Assembly: GCA_002342985.1 (NCBI GenBank)
Contig: DDRC01000099.1
Location: forward strand, 8,930 to 21,380
Length of the DNA stretch: 12,451 nt
Reading direction: 5' to 3'
DNA from: Flavobacteriales bacterium UBA2426
Lineage (GTDB): Bacteria; Bacteroidota; Bacteroidia; Flavobacteriales_F; PHOS-HE28
A program made the position numbers and the translations under genes. This document shows positions 6,501-12,088 of this stretch, piece by piece (positions within the stretch are counted from its first letter, which is position 1; every line of letters starts with the position of its first letter). The notes below the pieces were generated by a model. That model saw only the letters and a program-made list of their open reading frames with translations, did no database searches and was not told where the DNA came from.

Positions 6501-8252
6501 AAGGAGCGCATCTTCCGCTTCCGCCCCGGTGCCAGCGGCTACCACACACTCACGCAAACGGGTACGGGAGCAACGCTTCACTACAGCGTGCTCGAGGAGT
6601 CGCCCGATGCCAGCCCGACATTCTGCGCCGAGCAGGGCAGCTTCTCCTGCTGGGATGAACTGACCGGTCCCTATGAGGAGGCGCAACCGCGCTGGTTCAA
6701 TGAAGGGGTCGACTACCTGATCATGGTGGACCAGCCCACCACGAACGACGTCTCCTTGACCTTCACGATCCATTGCCCCGTACCGCCGAACGATGATTGC
6801 GCGAATGCGACACCGTTGGCCGTCCACCCCTGGAATACCGACTATCCGGTTGCGGCAACACCCGGGAACAATGCGGGCGGCGCGTTGCAGGACGGCCCCA
6901 CGCCCACCTGCGACACCCACGCGTTCGAGAACAATGGCCCATGGCCGGATGTCTGGTTCACCTTTCAGTCGGGCATGACGCCCGTGGTGGCCGAAGTCTA
7001 TCTGGGCAGCGCATCCGGGCTCAGCCTGGAACTGTATATGGACAACGGTACCGGCTGTACGGGCGTGCCGGTCTGGTGCCAGTCCGGGGTCGACGGTACC
7101 TTGCTCCTGCCTGTTCAGCAGAACGCGCTCTACCGGCTTCGCGCCTTCACCAACCTGGGCTACGACGTGCCCGGCAGCTTCGCCATCTGCCTGCACCGCA
7201 CCGCACCTCCGCCTTGCGCCAGCCTGATCGCTCCTGCTCCGTTCGAGGAGATCGAAGAGGGCGCGCCGATACACCTTGAATGGACATCCTCCCCCACGGC
7301 AACCAGCTACCTCATCGAGCTGCTGGATATCACGGCCTACGCACCGGACCCCGTCGACGGCTTCCCCGTTACCGCATTCGGCACCGACCTGTTGCTTAAC
7401 GCGCTCCCGATTGGCGCTTACACATGGCGCGCGACTCCGCTGAGCGCCTCCGGTTCGGGCGACCACTGCCCGTATGGATACTTCTCGGTCGTCCCGCCCA
7501 CCGCCATGAGCCTGCAGGTACCCGTGCGCGCCGTGCTCGATGGCGCGTGGGTACCGGCCACCGGCCTGATGCGCGACAACCTGCGCATCGCCGGGCTCAT
7601 CCCTGCGCAGCACCCCTATGGCGGCGCGCCGTGGTTCCATGATGGCAGCGAGGAGCTGGGATCCTTCGCCCTGCAGGCCACCGGCCCGAATGCGATCGTG
7701 GACTGGGTGCTGGTGGAGCTCCGCGCACAAGGCGCCCCGCAGCAGGTCGTAGCCCGCCGTGCCGGCTTGCTGCAGCGCGATGGCGATATTGTGGACACGG
7801 ACGGATCGAGCCCGCTCACCTTCCTGGCCGTTCCCACCGGCAGCTACCATGCAGCGGTGCTGCACCGCAATCACCTCGGCGCGATGACGCAGGATGCGAT
7901 CCACATGGATGGGTTGCAAGCGCCGATCGACCTCACCAGCGCCGCGCTTCCTACCTACGGCGCGCAGGCGCGCAAGCAGCTGAGCGGCGGCAATGCGCCG
8001 CTGGGCCTGTGGGCGGGCGATGTGAATGGCGACGGCAGGCTCAAGTATGTGGGCGAGGACAACGACCGCGACCTCATGCTGGTGGCCATCGGCGGCAACG
8101 TGCCCACCAATACCATCGCAGGCTATCGCATGGAGGACATCTCGCTGGATGGCCTGGTGAAGTACGTGGGCGACGGCAACGACCGCGACCCGGTGCTGCA
8201 GAACATCGGCGGCTCGGTGCCCACGGCGGTGCGGCTCGGCAGCCTGCCCTGA
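3570..8252 (+). CDS. Giant secreted cysteine-rich repeat protein (adhesin-like) with dockerin-like C-terminal module
   Basis: A 1560-residue exported protein. Residues 1-27 are a signal peptide ending AYSQ. The ATG at 3570 is preferred over an in-frame GTG at 3552, which only adds six residues before the basic N-region. Residues 28-160 form a Cys-containing N-terminal beta domain (TAGETYEWSSC, then CGAFPKIRWTADQSGTV). Residues 166-1069 are seven tandem units of about 125-135 residues with the pattern PC..L.CG, CG..PGRERI, KP.SGGC..GWTC and YLIMAD. Residues 1072-1208 are a PPC-like domain (NDDCANATPLA, WPDVWFTF). Residues 1214-1305 look Fn3-like. Residues 1311-1560 form a separate module that ends in two DNGDG/NDRD repeats. 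No canonical T9SS type A tail (Gly-rich, ending in Lys) is present. No protease, glycosidase or other catalytic motif was recognised. Cell-surface adhesion or matrix formation is inferred from architecture only. It converges on the response-regulator gene and diverges from the lipoprotein gene. Confidence 0.9.
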   Translation: MDLRCPTPLPCFIAGLLLITAHEAYSQPGECQPQACTYTGGPSTATVPATSASHFTTSGVWIQPSWSASFPVTAGETYEWSSCPADGAGIPYYPSDINFTLMRADGSFLCYSDDVCGAFPKIRWTADQSGTVILGLREDGCYITPYTTRKYQPSWRCVTCPAFQPCEARTEIRCATTYTATHGSGAGAFDLSCGSGSGTGKERAYLFVPGSSGSMVLQQLASHAPVRWYYKPESQGCGATSWTCVGTLTGNASSTSFTVSEGVRYLLLADPEATTQGDVSFQLGCTLQPDPCLSPTPISCGNTYSVTIPSGAGMAGESLECGLLTLGKTRVFAFTTVLGGDYTITQNASEPVTWLVSKGDPTRPCEFKCMDWAPNAGSITTSLKPNMTYYFRLNGTYTTGASVTFTIDCSAVEDPCSAIGNLSCGLPASATVSGTGGWNGLTGYCGISGSWGKQRLYAFTPDQTGAHTIEQTMLTQGQMMRYFIKPQSGGCSSMGWSCIGSLNGPGTTPPITLEAGVPYYIMADALYAYLTSSYTMRVNCPPPPADPCAAIVNLACGIPVTRSIAPGQGAYSAPQNTCGYSTPGREQILRFTAPYSGTYNIRQFTAYDWTDYFFKPEANGCSAAGWTCIDDLFGAELSGAFTMLQGITYLIMADPESSNGGILSFQLECSSPYDACALTEPLAGCNEPMSVQFGTGNGSYLNPGSSCGANTPGRERIFTYTAAEGGQRFFQQFTSNGTINYYVKPQSGGCNGSGWTCLGGISGAGVTSTYSMTAGTTYLVMLDALATTGQTVQFVMGCAASGNVCNTSMMGSVTCNTDMPVNVPSGAGGLLQLPGCGGDPMPGRERIYAFMPMESGVFSVIQMMDGDGDYTTYRYAYRAAGFGSCTDGWMCIGYRQGTSEVGTMNLTGGMLYWLMIDASSMTGGQLAFRIECPTYEACTDIQPVTCGTPRFVVLGSGQGGKDWNSCAPGNPTPSLPGKERIFRFRPGASGYHTLTQTGTGATLHYSVLEESPDASPTFCAEQGSFSCWDELTGPYEEAQPRWFNEGVDYLIMVDQPTTNDVSLTFTIHCPVPPNDDCANATPLAVHPWNTDYPVAATPGNNAGGALQDGPTPTCDTHAFENNGPWPDVWFTFQSGMTPVVAEVYLGSASGLSLELYMDNGTGCTGVPVWCQSGVDGTLLLPVQQNALYRLRAFTNLGYDVPGSFAICLHRTAPPPCASLIAPAPFEEIEEGAPIHLEWTSSPTATSYLIELLDITAYAPDPVDGFPVTAFGTDLLLNALPIGAYTWRATPLSASGSGDHCPYGYFSVVPPTAMSLQVPVRAVLDGAWVPATGLMRDNLRIAGLIPAQHPYGGAPWFHDGSEELGSFALQATGPNAIVDWVLVELRAQGAPQQVVARRAGLLQRDGDIVDTDGSSPLTFLAVPTGSYHAAVLHRNHLGAMTQDAIHMDGLQAPIDLTSAALPTYGAQARKQLSGGNAPLGLWAGDVNGDGRLKYVGEDNDRDLMLVAIGGNVPTNTIAGYRMEDISLDGLVKYVGDGNDRDPVLQNIGGSVPTAVRLGSLP
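4065..6776 (+). repeat. Seven tandem ~130-residue cysteine-rich repeats within the adhesin-like protein
   Basis: Units start near residues 166, 290, 414, 546, 673, 804 and 934 of the protein. Units 4 and 5 are the clearest, each with six Cys in the same order: C548, C556, C578, C621, C628, C669 and C676, C685, C707, C750, C757, C798. Shared cores include TPGRE, KPQSGGC, GWTC and YLIMAD. Unit 2 is the most diverged (its GC..GWTC core is replaced by CEFKCMDW), and unit 7 lacks the KP.SGGC core. Some DNA identity remains: AAGCCGCAATCCGG recurs in units 3 and 5, and GCCCGGGCGTGAAC in units 4 and 6. Overall the repeats are protein-level and old, not recent duplications. They may be PPC-like beta-sandwiches; the family was not named with certainty. 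Confidence 0.85.
8013..8219 (+). repeat. Two dockerin-like DNGDG/NDRD repeats at the C terminus of the adhesin-like protein
   Basis: Residues 1482-1509 (GDVNGDGRLKYVGEDNDRD, then LMLVAIGG) and 1522-1548 (EDISLDGLVKYVGDGNDRD, then PVLQNIGG) are a clear internal duplication, each followed by a VPT tripeptide. The DVNGDG loop resembles the Ca-binding loop of dockerins and EF-hands. The second loop (DISLDG) keeps only part of the acidic pattern. The DNA keeps CAACGACCGCGACC in both halves. Calcium binding is inferred. The module sits at the very end, where an anchoring or sorting signal would be expected. Confidence 0.75.
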
Positions 8253-8304
8253 CCCCTGGATCACGACCGCCCCAACCTTGCGTAAGGCATGGGCGCCGGC
8301 GGCC
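8253..8304. other. Convergent intergenic gap without a clear terminator
   Basis: About 52 bp separate two converging genes. The best hairpin is only CCTT-GCGT-AAGG (8277-8288), a 4-bp stem with no T-tract on either strand. I see no convincing intrinsic terminator, so read-through or a factor-dependent terminator is likely. Confidence 0.4.
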
Positions 8305-8934
8305 TCACCGGTCGAACACCTTGTTGAGCGCTTCGGTGCGGCTATGCACCTGCAGCTTGCCGTAGATGGCGCGGATGTAGGACCGCACGGTCTCCACGCT
8401 CAGGGCGAGCCGGTCGGCGATCTCCTTGTAGCGGTAGCCATCGGCCAGGAGCCTTACGAGTTCGTGCTCGCGCGGCGTGAGGCTCTCCACGAGCCGGGCA
8501 CTGGCCTTCTTCTGCTGCACATTGGCCACCACCATGCGCGCGATGGCGAGCGACATGGGCGAGCCGCCGGCATGGATGTCGCGCACCGCCTGCGCGATCT
8601 CCGCCGGCGTGGCGGTCTTCAGCAGATAGCCCGTCGCTCCGGCGCAAAGCGCACTGAACAGATTCGTATTGTCCTCGAACACGGTGATCATGAGGAACTG
8701 CAGCCGGGGCCGCTTGGGCTTGCATTGGGCCACCACCTCGATGCCGCTCTGTCCGGGCAGGTTGATGTCGGAGAGTACCACGTCCAGCCCATCGAGCCCT
8801 TCCGGCCGGGCAAGGAAGGCCTCCGCATGGGGAAAGCTGCCCTTCAGGTCCAGGTCACCGGCTTCCCGGATGGCGCGCTCGAAGGCGAGGCGCATGTCGG
8901 CGTCGTCCTCGATGATGGCAATGCGGATGGACAT
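8305..8934 (-). CDS. NarL/FixJ-family response regulator (receiver + LuxR-type HTH)
   Basis: A 209-residue DNA-binding response regulator. The N-terminal receiver (about 2-120) shows the acidic pocket E9-D10-D11, the phosphoacceptor D56 in LSDINLPG, T84 in MITVFED and K106 in YLLKT. The C-terminal LuxR-type helix-turn-helix (about 150-207) has LTPREHELVRLLADGYRYKE, followed by EIADRLALSVETVRSYI. All key residues are present, so it should be functional. The ATG at 8934 was chosen because the receiver begins directly after it. An in-frame GTG at 8973 overlaps the kinase stop but would add 13 residues outside the fold. It follows the sensor kinase gene by 35 bp, so it is almost certainly its cognate partner. 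A TACCTTCG octamer just before the start could give it its own transcript. Confidence 0.95.
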   Translation of the reverse strand: MSIRIAIIEDDADMRLAFERAIREAGDLDLKGSFPHAEAFLARPEGLDGLDVVLSDINLPGQSGIEVVAQCKPKRPRLQFLMITVFEDNTNLFSALCAGATGYLLKTATPAEIAQAVRDIHAGGSPMSLAIARMVVANVQQKKASARLVESLTPREHELVRLLADGYRYKEIADRLALSVETVRSYIRAIYGKLQVHSRTEALNKVFDR

Positions 8935-8939
8935 GAAAG

Positions 8940-8947
8940 CGAAGGTA
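8940..8947 (-). promoter_or_regulatory. Candidate -7 element (TACCTTCG) before the response regulator
   Basis: TACCTTCG on the minus strand matches the Bacteroidota -7 consensus TAnnTTTG with one mismatch and ends 5 nt before the ATG at 8934. The same octamer precedes the ThuA-like gene. Transcription starting about 4 nt downstream would leave an almost leaderless mRNA. No -33 TTG partner was found. Confidence 0.3.
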
Positions 8948-8969
8948 CCCGCAAGCAGCAGCGGCGGTA

Positions 8970-8984
8970 TCACATGTTCGTGGG
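8970..8984 (-). repeat. 15-mer shared with 3391-3405 (copy 2)
   Basis: CCCACGAACATGTGA on the minus strand is identical to the copy at 3391-3405 and in the same orientation. Here it encodes the last residues (PTNM) and stop of the kinase and lies 36-50 nt upstream of the response-regulator ATG. Being partly coding lowers the case for a regulatory site. Confidence 0.25.
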
Positions 8985-11981
8985 GGGTAGCGGCACCTGA
9001 AACGTGACAGTGGTGCCCGCAGGGCCCGTATCCACCTTCACGGCGCCGCCCAAGGCCTCGGCGCGCTTGCTGAAGTTGGCAAGCCCGTTGGCGCCTTCCC
9101 GGATCCGCTGCGGATCGAATCCGTGGCCGTTGTCGCGCACCAGGAGCTCGACCTGGCTCGTGCCCAGGTGAAGCTGCACGGCGATGCGCGCGGCGCCACT
9201 GTGCTTGAGCGCATTGTTCACCGCCTCCTTCAGCACGAGCAGGATGTTGCGCTTCAGCTCCGGGCCGATGGTACGCTCGCGGTCGGCATCGGCGCAGCGC
9301 AGATCTGCGATCAGCTGCACCTGCAGGTCCTCGAACTGACGCCCAAGCATGCTGCGCACGTAGGCCAGGAAGGAAGCGAAGCTGTCGTTGCGCGGGTCCA
9401 CCGTCCAGACGATCTCGCCCAGTTCATTCACGAGCTCGGTGCTGGCCTCGGCGATGCGCGCGGCTTGCGGCGCTGCAGAGGCGTCCATCTGCCGCGAGAG
9501 CATCGTGATCTTGGTGAGGCCGCTGCCGATGCCATCGTGGATATCGCGCGCGATGCGCATCCGCACGCGCTCCAGCTCGCGCTCGCGCTCCAGTTCGCGC
9601 ACTTGGGCACGGTGCCGCCGGTTGAGCACCATGCGCGTGAGCAGCACCACGAACAGCACGGCCAACAGTGCACCGGTTCCGATCGCCCACCAGCGTGCCC
9701 ACCAGGGCGGCAGGATGACGAAGCGCAGTTGCACCTCGACAGGCTTGGACGATGGGCTCTCGGCCCGCACGTCCACCTCATACGCACCAGGCCGAAGGTC
9801 CAGCAGACTGAACGAGCGCTGGCGGCCGAGGGCGGCCCATTCGCCGGGCGTCCCATCGCGTGTGATGCGATAGGCGTAGGTGAACGCATCCCCTTCGAAA
9901 AGCGCCACCACCCCGAACGCCAGCTGGATGCTGTTGCGCGTGTGCGGCAGCTCCACCCCATCGGCCTGCAAGGCAACCAGGCTGAGGGGATCGGAACCGG
10001 ACCCGGCCTCGCGCACCATGAGCCACGCCTCAGGGTGCGACGGTTCGAATGCCCGCACGCGCTTCCATCCCTCTGAATCGATCAGGATCCCGCCATCATG
10101 GCCTTGCGCCAGGCCGTGCACCACGGCGGCGAAACCATGAAGCGGATCGAGCCGGACCAGGATCTCCGTGTCGGGATCGAGCAGGTAGCAGGCGCACCCG
10201 GCCAGCAACCAGAGCCGGCCTCGCGCATCCTTCACCGCCGACTCGAAATAGGGCCGTTCCGGCGGCAACCAGCGCCGCTCGATCGACCAGGCCCCATCGT
10301 GATCGCGATGCATCCGGATGACCCCGTGGCTGCGGGAAAGGGCGTAGATGCGGCCTGCATCATCCGCCAAGAGGCCCATTGAGGCCCTGAACTGCGCCTT
10401 GGGCGTTCGGGGACCGCACACAAGCTCGAATGCTCCCGAGGCCATGTTGAACAGCGCCGGCCCATCGGGACCAAGATCCACCAGGAGGCGGTCCGTATCA
10501 TACCGTTCAATGCCGATCACCTGCGACGCACCCCCATCACCGCCCACTGGGGGCCGGAAGCAGCGGCCACCGCCATCCTCCGGGTCACACCGGAGCAGAC
10601 CATCCTGGCCCAGTGCAGCCCACGTTGCCCCATCCGGTCCTTCATGCAGGTCAAGCACATTGGGTCTCGGAGTATCCACGCCCATTCCCTCCACCTGGAC
10701 CCGCTCGATCGCACCACTTCCGGGCCGATAGCGCAGAAGACCATGATCCGACGCCAGCCAGACGCGGCCTCGGGCATCCTGCATCACGCGGAAAGCCTCA
10801 TAGGGGCGGTCCTCGGCTGGCAGTGGGACACGTTCAATGAGGCGTCCGTCGGCATCAAGGTGCATGACCTCGCGGTCCGCGTAGAAGCGAACGATCCAAT
10901 AGCCATCATCCAGTGAGGCCGGCGCGATGTGGGTATTCGCCGAAAGTGCGGTGGCCGCCACGGGCTGAAGCTCCTCTCTACCCGGCATGTGCAGGTGCAC
11001 CACGCCCGGTGATCCGGCCAAGACCCCTACCCCGGCCAGGTCTGCGAGCAGGGTGAGGTCAGGGACCGAGGCCTCACCGGGCATCGGCAGGTCGCGTATC
11101 GTGCCTGCGCTGGCATCCACCTCAACGAGATGGCCATCCATGTTGCACCACCAGGTCCCGCGGCCCCGCTGCACCGCATGCGGCGTGATGTTGACCAGGT
11201 CGCTCAACGGCCGTGCGCGGACCGCCTGCCGGTCGAAGGCGCCGCTCCTGCGGTCGAAACGCACCAGGCCCAAACCCCACGAGGTGCACCAGAGCGCGCT
11301 CGGGTCATGCACATCCGGCAGCACATCCAGCAGCAGTGTCTTCGGTGGTGCGGATGACCCGCCGTGGCGGTATGGATGCTTGACCCACGTGCCCGACCGG
11401 GGATCGAATGCACCCAGGGACTGGCGGTCGGCGAGCCAAACAACGCCGTCTGCATCCACATGGCCACCGCGTGCCATGGCCACCTCCGGAAGTCCTTGCA
11501 CGGACAAACGATCACCCGTCGGGTCCAGGCGGGCGAGGCCAGAACGGTTGCAGAAGGCCCACAGGGTGCCATCAGCAGACCACAACAGCTCGGTGCATTC
11601 GTAGGAGCCGGTGGTTCCATCGCGGCGTACCAAGGGCAGCCTCCTGCGCTCACCGCTGAGCGGATCGATGCGCCACGCACCTCCGAAGGTGGCGGCCCAG
11701 ACAGCGCCGTCAGGCGCCAACACCAATTGATGCACCACGTCATCGGGGAGCGAAAGGCTGTCCAGCGGATCGTTCAGGTAGGATTCCGTGCGCGAGCCAT
11801 CGAACCGGTGCACACCGCGATTGGTCCCCAGCCATAAGGCACCGAAACGGTCCACCGCAGCCGTACGCACCACGGCGTCCTCGATGCCGGGCACATGGAG
11901 CGATTCGAAATGCGCTCCGCCTTGGCTGTGAGCAAGGTGATGAGCAAGCAGGAGGACGAACCACGCAGGAAGCCAGCGCAT
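8970..11981 (-). CDS. Sensor histidine kinase with double Reg_prop propeller, Y_Y_Y domain and HisKA_3/HATPase core
   Basis: A 1003-residue membrane sensor kinase. Residues 1-20 form a signal peptide ending AHSQ. Residues 40-650 contain about 14 Reg_prop blade motifs such as GALWLGTNRGVHRFDG (47-62), GAVWAATFGGAWRIDP (92-107) and GRVWLASDHGLLRYRP (405-420), enough for two seven-bladed propellers in the periplasm. Residues 682-755 form the Y_Y_Y beta domain. A transmembrane helix follows at about 763-783, then a charged ELERERELER coiled linker. The HisKA_3-type dimerisation helix has phosphoacceptor H815 in ARDIHDGIGSGLTK. The ATPase domain has the N-box EAVNNALKHS (919-928), G1 DNGHGFD (950-956) and G2 ANGLANF (964-970). 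Unlike Bacteroidota hybrid (HTCS) proteins, it has no receiver or AraC domain. Output goes to the separate NarL-type regulator 35 bp downstream. The signal is unknown; some proteins of this architecture sense glycans. Confidence 0.95.
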   Translation of the reverse strand: MRWLPAWFVLLLAHHLAHSQGGAHFESLHVPGIEDAVVRTAAVDRFGALWLGTNRGVHRFDGSRTESYLNDPLDSLSLPDDVVHQLVLAPDGAVWAATFGGAWRIDPLSGERRRLPLVRRDGTTGSYECTELLWSADGTLWAFCNRSGLARLDPTGDRLSVQGLPEVAMARGGHVDADGVVWLADRQSLGAFDPRSGTWVKHPYRHGGSSAPPKTLLLDVLPDVHDPSALWCTSWGLGLVRFDRRSGAFDRQAVRARPLSDLVNITPHAVQRGRGTWWCNMDGHLVEVDASAGTIRDLPMPGEASVPDLTLLADLAGVGVLAGSPGVVHLHMPGREELQPVAATALSANTHIAPASLDDGYWIVRFYADREVMHLDADGRLIERVPLPAEDRPYEAFRVMQDARGRVWLASDHGLLRYRPGSGAIERVQVEGMGVDTPRPNVLDLHEGPDGATWAALGQDGLLRCDPEDGGGRCFRPPVGGDGGASQVIGIERYDTDRLLVDLGPDGPALFNMASGAFELVCGPRTPKAQFRASMGLLADDAGRIYALSRSHGVIRMHRDHDGAWSIERRWLPPERPYFESAVKDARGRLWLLAGCACYLLDPDTEILVRLDPLHGFAAVVHGLAQGHDGGILIDSEGWKRVRAFEPSHPEAWLMVREAGSGSDPLSLVALQADGVELPHTRNSIQLAFGVVALFEGDAFTYAYRITRDGTPGEWAALGRQRSFSLLDLRPGAYEVDVRAESPSSKPVEVQLRFVILPPWWARWWAIGTGALLAVLFVVLLTRMVLNRRHRAQVRELERERELERVRMRIARDIHDGIGSGLTKITMLSRQMDASAAPQAARIAEASTELVNELGEIVWTVDPRNDSFASFLAYVRSMLGRQFEDLQVQLIADLRCADADRERTIGPELKRNILLVLKEAVNNALKHSGAARIAVQLHLGTSQVELLVRDNGHGFDPQRIREGANGLANFSKRAEALGGAVKVDTGPAGTTVTFQVPLPPTNM

Positions 11982-11995
11982 GCTTCGGGCGAAGC
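11982..11995 (-). other. Hairpin-forming palindrome abutting the kinase start codon
   Basis: GCTTCG and CGAAGC form a perfect 6-bp inverted repeat around a 2-nt centre, ending one base before the kinase ATG. In mRNA this could occlude initiation, and as DNA it could be an operator. It overlaps the candidate -7 octamer at 11990-11997. It may also be chance. Confidence 0.3.
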
Positions 11996-11997
11996 TA
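11990..11997 (-). promoter_or_regulatory. Candidate -7 element (TAGCTTCG) before the sensor kinase
   Basis: TAGCTTCG on the minus strand matches TAnnTTTG with one mismatch and ends 8 nt before the kinase ATG at 11981. It would give a leader of only a few nucleotides. It has the same C-for-T substitution as the octamers before the response regulator and the ThuA-like gene, which supports a lineage-specific form of the element. Confidence 0.3.
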
Positions 11998-12077
11998 TGC
12001 CCATACGCCCAACAGCCCAGCGGCCTGCGCGTGCCCCGTTTCCCGGTCCAGCTGCCGCCCCGCAGGCCCTGGCCGAA

Positions 12078-12085
12078 TACCTTCG
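12078..12085 (+). promoter_or_regulatory. Candidate -7 element (TACCTTCG) before the ThuA-like gene
   Basis: TACCTTCG lies 3 nt before the ATG at 12089 and is identical to the octamer before the response regulator. If it acts like TAnnTTTG, transcription would start at or next to the A of the ATG, giving a leaderless mRNA. No -33 element is obvious, and the region is very GC-rich. Confidence 0.3.
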
Positions 12086-12088
12086 GGC

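Noticed and set aside
4065..6776. A CRISPR-like or recent DNA tandem-repeat array.
   Set aside because: Unit length is about 390 bp and in-frame, with only protein-level similarity; no short direct repeats with spacers.
8100..8252. A T9SS type A sorting domain at the end of the repeat protein.
   Set aside because: The ending (GGSVPTAVRLGSLP) lacks the usual Gly-rich loop and terminal Lys pattern; the DNGDG repeats fit better with a separate module.
5070..8264. A 1064-codon open frame on the minus strand opposite the repeat protein.
   Set aside because: It is striking for its length, but the translation has low complexity (Gly/Ala/His/Arg/Val) and no domain, and it follows from the GC-rich third positions of the sense gene, whose repeats and signal peptide are clear.
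8277..8288. An intrinsic bidirectional terminator between the converging genes.
   Set aside because: Only a 4-bp stem and no T-tract on either strand.
8970..11981. A hybrid two-component (HTCS) protein with fused receiver and AraC output.
   Set aside because: The protein ends directly after the HATPase G2 region, with no receiver or helix-turn-helix. The output is the separate LuxR-type regulator.
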